Shown in pieces: positions 9,844 through 17,673 of a stretch of 64,000 nucleotides of DNA. Origin of the DNA: Yeosuana aromativorans (GTDB lineage: Bacteria > Bacteroidota > Bacteroidia > Flavobacteriales > Flavobacteriaceae); the NCBI RefSeq assembly GCF_014646655.1, contig NZ_BMNR01000005.1:62001-126000 (forward strand), read 5' to 3'. Positions within the stretch are counted from its first letter, which is position 1; the number at the start of each line of letters is the position of its first letter. A program made the position numbers and the translations under genes. The notes under the pieces were generated by a model. That model made no database searches. It was given only the letters and a program-made list of their open reading frames with translations, and had not been told where the DNA came from.

Positions 9844-9870
9844 TTAATAAAAAAGCAGGTTTTTTATTAA
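9844..9870 (+). terminator. A/T-only inverted repeat after tamB, possible terminator
   Basis: A perfect 11-bp inverted repeat: TTAATAAAAAA, loop GCAGG, TTTTTTATTAA. It lies 28 bases after the tamB stop and 100 bases before pfkA. The stem has no G-C pair, so it is a weak hairpin in RNA; the T run in the right arm could still support termination. Confidence 0.45.
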
Positions 9871-9969
9871 CTAAAACGTTGTAGTTTTAACATCCGCGTA
9901 AAAAAAGCAAAATGCTATTAGTTATCTAATTTTTGTTTAGTAATTTTACTGAATAATTACGAAAAATAG

Positions 9970-10956
9970 ATGCCGAAAACAATTAAAAAAATAGGTGTTT
10001 TAACATCTGGTGGTGATGCTCCGGGAATGAATGCTGCCATCCGTTCGGTTGTTAGAACATGCGCTTATCATAAAATTGAATGTGTTGGGGTTTATCGTGG
10101 CTACGAAGGTTTGATGGAAGGGGATTTTAAATCCATGAACGCACGAAGTGTTAAAGATATCATCAATAAAGGAGGAACGATTTTAAAATCAGCGAGATCC
10201 AAAGAGTTTAGAACGGTAGAAGGAAGAAAACAAGCCTACAATCATATAAAGAATGCCAACATAGATGCACTGGTGTTAATTGGCGGTGACGGTACGTTTA
10301 CTGGAGGCATGATTTTCAATCAAGAATTCGATTTTCCTGTTATAGGAATACCAGGAACTATCGACAATGATATTTATGGTACATCGCATACATTGGGGTT
10401 TGACACTGCTTTAAATACGGTAGTTGAAGCCATTGATAAAATACGGGATACAGCTAGTTCCCACAACAGATTGTTCTTTATTGAAGTTATGGGCCGTGAT
10501 GCTGGTCATATTGCACTTAACGTAGGAGTTGGTGCCGGTGCAGAGGAAATTTTAATCCCTGAGGAAGATATGGGACTAGACAGGCTTGTAGAGTCTTTAA
10601 GACGAAGCAGGGAATCTGGTAAAACATCAAGTATTGTAATTGTGGCTGAAGGTGATAAAATAGGAAAAAGTGTCTTTGAGCTAAAAGATTATGTAGATGA
10701 AAACATGGAAGGCTATGATGTTAGGGTTTCAGTATTGGGCCATATGCAACGTGGCGGAGCACCATCATGTTTTGACAGGGTTTTAGCCAGTAGAATGGGC
10801 GTGAAAGCTGTTGAATCACTATTGGCAGGTAAAACAAATTACATGGTTGGTTTAATCAACGGAGAGATAGAACTAACACCTTTGGATAGTGCCATTAAAG
10901 GAAAATCAAAAATAAATTTAGAATTATTGCGTGTGTCAGAAATTATGTCCACTTAA
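9970..10956 (+). CDS. pfkA: ATP-dependent 6-phosphofructokinase
   Basis: 328 aa. The group A phosphofructokinase motifs are intact: GGDAPGMN (14-21, ATP site), GGDGTF (105-110), PGTIDND (128-134, carrying the catalytic Asp), then a GRDAGHIA block and GHMQRGG for substrate binding. It phosphorylates fructose 6-phosphate to fructose 1,6-bisphosphate. The ATG start gives a complete N-terminal strand. gapA begins 18 bases downstream, so two glycolytic genes form an operon that ends at a strong terminator at 11996. Confidence 0.97.
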   Translation: MPKTIKKIGVLTSGGDAPGMNAAIRSVVRTCAYHKIECVGVYRGYEGLMEGDFKSMNARSVKDIINKGGTILKSARSKEFRTVEGRKQAYNHIKNANIDALVLIGGDGTFTGGMIFNQEFDFPVIGIPGTIDNDIYGTSHTLGFDTALNTVVEAIDKIRDTASSHNRLFFIEVMGRDAGHIALNVGVGAGAEEILIPEEDMGLDRLVESLRRSRESGKTSSIVIVAEGDKIGKSVFELKDYVDENMEGYDVRVSVLGHMQRGGAPSCFDRVLASRMGVKAVESLLAGKTNYMVGLINGEIELTPLDSAIKGKSKINLELLRVSEIMST

Positions 10957-11976
<1,020 letters not shown>

Positions 11977-11995
11977 ATATAATTCAGTAATTTAC

Positions 11996-12034
11996 ACCAC
12001 AGGACTGCTTTGTTGGTAGTCTTGTGGTTTTTTT
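11996..12034 (+). terminator. Rho-independent terminator of pfkA-gapA
   Basis: Stem arms at 11996-12008 (ACCACAGGACTGC) and 12016-12028 pair over 13 positions with two G-U wobbles around a 7-base loop. Seven T residues follow (12028-12034). It ends only 12 bases before the next gene, so that gene must either be transcribed by read-through or have its promoter inside this segment. Confidence 0.88.
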
Positions 12035-12046
12035 AATTCAAAACTT

Positions 12047-12928
12047 ATGATTTTAATTGTTGATAGCGGTTCTACAAAATGCGATTGGATTGCAGTAGAT
12101 AAAAACGGAAACCAAGTATTGGAAAAAATGCGTACCAAAGGGCTTAACCCACAAATTCTTACGGAGAAAAAGCTCAAAAAAACAATTAAAAAAAATAAGG
12201 ATTTAAAGGAAAACCGACATATAGTAACCCATGTGTTTTTCTATGGTGCAGGTTGTGGCACAGCTAGAGGCAAAGAGCTTGTTGGTGGTGTTTTAAGAGA
12301 AGTATTTGACAATGCAGAGATAACCGTGGAAGAAGATACTATGGCTGCTGTATATTCAACCATAAATAGTGATGACGAAGCTGCTGTGGTTTGTATATTA
12401 GGTACAGGTTCTAACTGTAGTTATTATGATGGCAAACAATTACGGCAAGACGTTGTATCTTTAGGGTATATCATAATGGATGATGCTTCTGGTAATTATT
12501 TTGGACGCCAGTTGATACGGGATTACTATTTTAATCAAATGCCAGAAGGCATTAAAGTTGCATTTGCCAGTAAATACAACCTGGATGCAGACTATATAAA
12601 ATACAATATTTATAAGCAACCAAACCCCAATGCTTATTTGGCAACTTTTGCCGAATTCATGTTCTTAAATAAAGACTCTGAATATGCTCGTGAGCTTATT
12701 AAAAAGGGGATTCGGGTATTTGCCAAAAACATGATCATGCAATACAAAGAAGAGCTTAAAACTGTTCCCGTCCATTTTGCAGGATCTATTGCGTTTTTCT
12801 CACAAAACGAAATCAAGGAAGTAGCAAAAGAAATGGGCTTTACCGTTGGCAATTTTGAACGTAGACCAATTGAAGGCTTAGTGGCCTATCATGTTAAAAG
12901 CTTAAAAAATAATCCTCTCAACGCTTAA
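12047..12928 (+). CDS. BadF/BadG/BcrA/BcrD ATPase family sugar kinase (GlcNAc/MurNAc kinase-like)
   Basis: 293 aa, ASKHA fold. Phosphate-1 loop DSGSTKCDW (6-14), a central GTGSNCSYYDG block (second phosphate-binding loop) and the adenosine-loop-like VHFAGSIAFF near residue 245. These place it in the BadF/BcrAD family, which in Bacteroidetes is usually annotated as N-acetylglucosamine kinase; related MurK enzymes phosphorylate both GlcNAc and MurNAc. A role in amino-sugar or peptidoglycan recycling is inference. It lies directly after the gapA terminator and faces a PfkB-type kinase gene. Confidence 0.85.
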   Translation: MILIVDSGSTKCDWIAVDKNGNQVLEKMRTKGLNPQILTEKKLKKTIKKNKDLKENRHIVTHVFFYGAGCGTARGKELVGGVLREVFDNAEITVEEDTMAAVYSTINSDDEAAVVCILGTGSNCSYYDGKQLRQDVVSLGYIIMDDASGNYFGRQLIRDYYFNQMPEGIKVAFASKYNLDADYIKYNIYKQPNPNAYLATFAEFMFLNKDSEYARELIKKGIRVFAKNMIMQYKEELKTVPVHFAGSIAFFSQNEIKEVAKEMGFTVGNFERRPIEGLVAYHVKSLKNNPLNA

Positions 12929-12935
12929 TTCGGCC

Positions 12936-12954
12936 AAAATAGATTGTCTATTTT
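12936..12954 (+). terminator. Short inverted repeat between convergent kinase genes
   Basis: Eight-bp arms (AAAATAGA / TCTATTTT) around a TTG loop, 8 bases after the BadF-type gene. Weak, A/T-rich stem with only a short T run, but correctly placed between two convergent genes. Confidence 0.4.
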
Positions 12955-12998
12955 CAGTTGATTATTTTACTTTTAAATGGGGTTAAAAAGGAACGTTT

Positions 12999-14003
12999 TT
13001 ATCTATTAAAACGTCCTGAAATATTGCCATCTAGGATTGCAGTGACTTCATCAACAGTAGCATAATTCACATCACCTTCATAGGTATGTTTCAATGCACA
13101 AGCAGCACTTGCAAATTCCATGGATTTATAATCATCAAATTGTTGTAGACCATAGATTAGTCCGGCAGCAAACGCATCACCGGTGCCAATTCTGTCAATG
13201 ATATGTGTGATATCAAAATCACTGGTTTCCCTGAATTCCTTGCCATTCCACATTCTAGCTCTTATCTTGTGCCAAGAAGAGTTTATGGATGTTCTTATTT
13301 TGTCAAACACTTTTTCAATATTTGGAAACCGTTCCATAAGCTTTTTACTGGCTTCAATAAAATCTTCATTGGAGTAGCCATAACTGGTTTCTAAAACCTC
13401 ATTGATTTCATTAATGCCCCCAATAAAAATGGTGGAATAATTTAACAAATCCGATAGGACATCTTTAGGGTTTTCGCCATATTTCCATAATCCACTTCTA
13501 TAAGTAGGATCGGCAGACACAGCTATTCCTTGTTTTTTTGCTAAAATAAGCCCTTGTTTCAAGGTTTCATATCCACCTTTGCACAAAGCAGGAGTAATGC
13601 CTGTCCAATGAATCCATTTGGCTTTCTTTAGGATATTTTCCCAATCTACCATATTGGGCTGGATATCAGAAAAAGACGAATGTGATCGATTATAAGAGAT
13701 AGAACTAGGGCGCATGACGGCACCAACTTCTAAAAAGTATACACCCAAAGGCTTGTTGGAACGAACAATTGCTGAAGTACTAACGCCAAATTTTTGTATA
13801 TATGAAATAGCCGTATCACCTATAAAATCATTTGATACACAGCTAATGTGTTTTACCTTCCCTCCAAAATTAGCGATTGAAATACCCACGTTGATTTCTG
13901 TACCGCCAAAGTAAAATTCCAGTAAGTTAGCTTGCATGAATTTCTTGTTCCCTTCCGGCGACAACCGCATTAAAATTTCCCCAAATGTTATGATTTGTTT
14001 CAT
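12999..14003 (-). CDS. PfkB-family carbohydrate kinase (2-keto-3-deoxygluconate kinase-like)
   Basis: 334 aa, ribokinase superfamily. It has the N-terminal GEILMRLSPEGNKKF opening usual in KDG-kinase-like members, the FGGTEINVGISIANFGG substrate-side motif, and the second PfkB signature GTGDAFAAG with catalytic Asp276. The likely substrate is 2-dehydro-3-deoxygluconate, but PfkB specificities cannot be assigned safely by eye and no Entner-Doudoroff aldolase lies alongside. It is 62 bases downstream of guaC on the same strand, perhaps co-transcribed. Confidence 0.87.
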   Translation of the reverse strand: MKQIITFGEILMRLSPEGNKKFMQANLLEFYFGGTEINVGISIANFGGKVKHISCVSNDFIGDTAISYIQKFGVSTSAIVRSNKPLGVYFLEVGAVMRPSSISYNRSHSSFSDIQPNMVDWENILKKAKWIHWTGITPALCKGGYETLKQGLILAKKQGIAVSADPTYRSGLWKYGENPKDVLSDLLNYSTIFIGGINEINEVLETSYGYSNEDFIEASKKLMERFPNIEKVFDKIRTSINSSWHKIRARMWNGKEFRETSDFDITHIIDRIGTGDAFAAGLIYGLQQFDDYKSMEFASAACALKHTYEGDVNYATVDEVTAILDGNISGRFNR

Positions 14004-14065
14004 GTAATATATCTCAGTGTTTAGTTTAAAAAATAAAGAACTGGTCTCAGTTACGTTTTAATCAA

Positions 14066-15106
14066 TCATTCTTCGTAAACTCTGTTTTCTTGTTCTGCAA
14101 CCCTAATAAATGTGGTACGTTTAGTCAGTTCTTTTAAACGTTGTGCACCGACATAGGTACATGTACTGCGTAAACCGCCTAAAATATCCTGCAAGGTAGA
14201 TTCTACTTTCCCTCGGTAGGGAACTTCAACTGTTTTGCCTTCACTGGCTCTATAATCTGCCACACCACCAACATGTTTTTCCATAGCCGTAGACGAACTC
14301 ATTCCGTAGAATTTTCTAAATGATTTTCCATTGCGTTCTATGATTTCCCCGCCACTTTCATCATGACCTGCCAACATACCACCAAGCATCACAAAATCTG
14401 CACCAGCACCAAAGGCTTTAGCAATATCGCCTGGTGTGGTACAGCCGCCGTCACTGATGATTTGCCCACCTAATCCATGAGCGGCATCTGCACATTCAAT
14501 AATGGCGGATAGTTGCGGGTAGCCAACTCCTGTTTTAATGCGTGTTGTACATACCGAACCAGGACCAATACCTACTTTGACAATATCGGCACCAGATAGC
14601 AACAATTCCTCAACCATTTCACCTGTTACAACATTACCGGCAATAATGACTTTATCAGGATAATGTTCTCTTGTCTTTTTTACAAAATCAGCAAAATGCT
14701 CTGAATAGCCATTGGCAACATCAATGCAAATAAATTTTAATTGCGGGTTGGTACTAAAAATAGCGGCTAACTTTTCAGAATCTTTTTTGCCAGTACCTGT
14801 GCTAATAGCAATATAGTTTTCAATATGTTTTGGTGCATTAGTGCAAAACACATTCCAATCGGTTACAGAATAATGTTTGTGAATGGCCGTAAATAATGTT
14901 TTGTTGGCTAACGCAACAGCCATATCAAATGTGCCAACCGTATCCATATTGGCCGCCATGATAGGAATTCCTTTCCAAATTAAAGGGCTGTGCAAAAATT
15001 TGAATTCACGCTCTAGGTTTACTTGGGATCTGCTTTTCAATGTTGACCGTTTTGGGCGGATCATGACATCTTTAAACCCCAGTTTTAAATCATATTCTAT
15101 ACGCAT
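14066..15106 (-). CDS. guaC: GMP reductase
   Basis: 346 aa, nearly the length of E. coli GuaC. TIM-barrel IMPDH/GMPR family with the catalytic loop GPGSVCTTR (Cys186), the phosphate-binding [15 protein letters not shown] block and [19 protein letters not shown]. There is no CBS domain insertion, which together with the N-terminal [15 protein letters not shown] favours GMP reductase over IMP dehydrogenase. It converts GMP to IMP with NADPH, salvaging guanine nucleotides. Divergent from the sensor-kinase gene. Confidence 0.94.
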   Translation of the reverse strand: MRIEYDLKLGFKDVMIRPKRSTLKSRSQVNLEREFKFLHSPLIWKGIPIMAANMDTVGTFDMAVALANKTLFTAIHKHYSVTDWNVFCTNAPKHIENYIAISTGTGKKDSEKLAAIFSTNPQLKFICIDVANGYSEHFADFVKKTREHYPDKVIIAGNVVTGEMVEELLLSGADIVKVGIGPGSVCTTRIKTGVGYPQLSAIIECADAAHGLGGQIISDGGCTTPGDIAKAFGAGADFVMLGGMLAGHDESGGEIIERNGKSFRKFYGMSSSTAMEKHVGGVADYRASEGKTVEVPYRGKVESTLQDILGGLRSTCTYVGAQRLKELTKRTTFIRVAEQENRVYEE

Positions 15107-15132
15107 TTGTGCATTAAATTATGGGTATATTC

Positions 15133-15140
15133 CAAAAGTA
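15133..15140 (-). promoter_or_regulatory. Candidate -7 element for guaC
   Basis: Minus strand reads TACTTTTG, a full TAnnTTTG match, 27 bases upstream of the guaC ATG. It is followed by GAATATACCCA. The divergent gene has a near copy, TACTTTTATATACCCA, at 15209. No clear -33 TTTG. Confidence 0.5.
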
Positions 15141-15208
15141 TTATTTTTAAAATTGAAATATTACTAAAATCCTATAAATTATATAAACCCGTTGTTATTA
15201 TTTAATAT

Positions 15209-15223
15209 TACTTTTATATACCC
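15209..15223 (+). promoter_or_regulatory. Candidate -7 element for the hybrid sensor-kinase gene
   Basis: TACTTTTATATACCC; the first eight bases differ at one position from TAnnTTTG. It mirrors the guaC element on the other strand (TACTTTTGGAATATACCC). Predicted transcript start is about 70 bases before the ATG at 15295. Weaker than the guaC match. Confidence 0.3.
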
Positions 15224-15294
15224 ACTAAAAATTATAAATTACATAATAAAAACGAATATTAATAACAGTTTTGGGAATTACATCAAATATAAAT

Positions 15295-17262
15295 ATGTTT
15301 GTAAAAAATAAGCTGAAGATGGCATTTCTTTTTCGATCAATGCGATCCTTTAAAGTAAGGATTACATTGATTTTTTTCTCCTTAATTTTCTTGGCAATAA
15401 TTCTTTTTATTGGATTTTTTCAAATAGAAAAGCAAAACAACTATTTATTGAATGATATCAAAAGCGTAGAACAAATTACTGAGGATTTTTATACAAGTAC
15501 TTTAAATCTTCAATCTGCTTTAATATTTAGTGATGATACTGAAAGTTACCAAGAACCTACACAATCATATCAATCAAATTTAGAAAATTACAAGGCCAAA
15601 CTTGAAAGTTTACAAAACAGTCTTGGTGATCATAATATTGTATTTGATAATGAGTTCAATTCTATATTTCAGGAGCTGGGTTCCATTGAAAAAATAGTGA
15701 GTGATAATAACTTAAAACCATCATCTTCAAAAGATTTTTATAAAGTAGTGGAAGAAGCCAGATTGCGTTTGACCAGTAACTTAAAATCCCTGAACACTAA
15801 GCTTGTTGATACTGTTAATAATAAAGATAGTATGCTTAAAAAGAATGCTTTAGTGTTCTTTATCATGCTTGGAATTCTGTTTATTGGAATCATTTACTAT
15901 TTAGCGCACAGGTTGACACGCGATTTAAGAAACTTGAAACATAAAATAGATAAATTACAAGAGGCTAACACCAATTTTAAGGAAGAACCCTTGATTTCAA
16001 ATATTGAAGAAGTCAATAATCTGGATAAGAGTTTTGAATATATAAAGTCAAAATTAAGAGAATTGGAATCTGATTTGGAAGAAGCCAGTAAGATAAGCGA
16101 ATACAAATCGGTATTTCTGGCAAATATGAGTTATGAAATAAGAACGCCGCTCAATTCTGTGTTAGGTATGATAAACATGCTTAAGCAGAGCCAATTGACT
16201 ACCGAGCAGCAAATACAATTGGAAATTGCAGAATATTCATCTGAACACGTGTTGCAACTGGCAAATATGATTTTGGACAATTCTAAGGTTGAAGGCGGCA
16301 ATATAGAACTTGAATTGTCTGCCATTGATTTAAAATCTGATTTATCAAAACTGGTCAAGGTTTTTGAATATGAGGCATGGGACAATGATTTGGAATTTGA
16401 ATTCAAGTTACTGGCCGATGAAAGTCAAAAGTTCTTATTATTGGGCGATTTAAAACGGATTAAACAGATTTTAACAAACTTACTGAGCAACGCTATAAAA
16501 TTCACCAATGCGGGTAAAGTTTCTTTGATTATTGACCAAACAGTTGGCCCAGATGATTTTCAAATAGTAACATTTTATATTAAGGATACGGGTATTGGAA
16601 TTCCACCAGAAAAGGCAAAACGTATTTTTAAAGATTCCAAAAACAACCATCTATCCATTATGGATTATTATGGAGGCACTGGTTTGGGTCTTACAGCATC
16701 TTGCCAACTTATAGAACTCATGGGCGGAGAGCTAAAATTGGAAAGTAAGGAAAATGAAGGGTCTATATTTTATTTTAGTATTCAATTACAAAAAACCTTA
16801 AATCTTGAACGTGAAAAACCAGAACCTGCTCCTGTATTGCTTAATAAATTTGACTACAAGTTTTCGGTTTTAGTGGCTGAAGATAATACCATGAACCAAA
16901 AGGTCATTAAATTCCTATTGGAGCAACAAGGCGCTGATTGTACATTTGTCAAGAATGGTTCAGATGCTGTGAAACTGTTTAATATTCTTGATTTTGACAT
17001 GGTATTTATGGATATATTCATGCCAGAGATGGATGGTTATGAAGCCACCAGAAGAATCAAGAAAAGCCAAAAATATGCAGAACATAATATTCCTATAATT
17101 GCCGTGTCTGCAAGTGCTTTTGAAGAGGATATTAAAAACGCCAAAGATGCCGGTATTGATGATTTTTTAGCCAAGCCAATAGAAACCAAACGATTGAAAG
17201 AATTGTTGGTCAAATATGCTCCAGAGAACAGTGTGATTGATGAATCCTCAGAAACAAATTGA
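15295..17262 (+). CDS. Hybrid sensor histidine kinase/response regulator with Tyr in place of the phosphoacceptor His
   Basis: 655 aa from the ATG used here; a TTG at 15271 would add eight residues. Order: membrane span (about 25-45), extracytoplasmic region, second span (about 182-204), HAMP/coiled linker, HisKA dimerisation helix, HATPase_c, receiver. In the HATPase the N-box LLSNAIKFT, G1 DTGIGIPPEKA and G2 GGTGLGLT are intact. The receiver keeps its acidic pair and phospho-Asp573 (MDIFMPEMDG) and Lys in AKPI. The H-box reads ANMSYEIRTPLN: Tyr280, codon TAT, stands where family members have His. No other gene of a two-component system lies beside it. Either it works by another route or it has lost autophosphorylation. 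Confidence 0.9.
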   Translation: MFVKNKLKMAFLFRSMRSFKVRITLIFFSLIFLAIILFIGFFQIEKQNNYLLNDIKSVEQITEDFYTSTLNLQSALIFSDDTESYQEPTQSYQSNLENYKAKLESLQNSLGDHNIVFDNEFNSIFQELGSIEKIVSDNNLKPSSSKDFYKVVEEARLRLTSNLKSLNTKLVDTVNNKDSMLKKNALVFFIMLGILFIGIIYYLAHRLTRDLRNLKHKIDKLQEANTNFKEEPLISNIEEVNNLDKSFEYIKSKLRELESDLEEASKISEYKSVFLANMSYEIRTPLNSVLGMINMLKQSQLTTEQQIQLEIAEYSSEHVLQLANMILDNSKVEGGNIELELSAIDLKSDLSKLVKVFEYEAWDNDLEFEFKLLADESQKFLLLGDLKRIKQILTNLLSNAIKFTNAGKVSLIIDQTVGPDDFQIVTFYIKDTGIGIPPEKAKRIFKDSKNNHLSIMDYYGGTGLGLTASCQLIELMGGELKLESKENEGSIFYFSIQLQKTLNLEREKPEPAPVLLNKFDYKFSVLVAEDNTMNQKVIKFLLEQQGADCTFVKNGSDAVKLFNILDFDMVFMDIFMPEMDGYEATRRIKKSQKYAEHNIPIIAVSASAFEEDIKNAKDAGIDDFLAKPIETKRLKELLVKYAPENSVIDESSETN

Positions 17263-17643
17263 TTACTTCATGGCAATCATACTAATTTCAACATGCACGT
17301 TTTTAGGTAATTTGGCTACTTGAACAGTTTCCCTAGCAGGAGCGTTATCATTGTCAAAATAACTTCCGTAAACGTCATTGATTTCAGTAAAGTCATTCAT
17401 ATCGGTTATGAATATGGATGTTTTAACCACATCTTGAAAAGTCAAATCAGCGGCTTCTAAAACCGCTTTTAGATTTTTCATGACCTGATCGGTTTCAGAT
17501 TTAATATTGTCTAATACTAATTCACCAGTTTCGGGATTAATTGCAATTTGTCCTGAAGTGAATAAGGTATTTCCCTTTAAAACAGCTTGGCTATAAGGAC
17601 CAATAGGGGCAGGAGCGTTCTTACTAGTTATAATTTTTCTCAT
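17263..17643 (-). CDS. ridA: RidA family reactive intermediate/imine deaminase
   Basis: 126 aa, standard length. RidA head APAPIGPYSQAV (10-21), GQIAINPETGEL, and the C-terminal signature APARETVQVAKLPKNVHVEI with the key carboxylate-binding Arg104. It hydrolyses reactive enamine/imine intermediates from PLP enzymes. Its stop codon touches the stop of the convergent sensor kinase with no spacer. It lies 30 bases downstream of lptD and is probably read from the same transcript. Confidence 0.95.
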   Translation of the reverse strand: MRKIITSKNAPAPIGPYSQAVLKGNTLFTSGQIAINPETGELVLDNIKSETDQVMKNLKAVLEAADLTFQDVVKTSIFITDMNDFTEINDVYGSYFDNDNAPARETVQVAKLPKNVHVEISMIAMK

Positions 17644-17673
17644 ACTAATGTTATTTAAAAACCAAAAATCCGT

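Noticed and set aside
15295-17262. Sensor kinase as a pseudogene
   Set aside because: Only one key residue is changed; the frame is open and all other boxes are intact, so it is listed as a gene with an altered residue.
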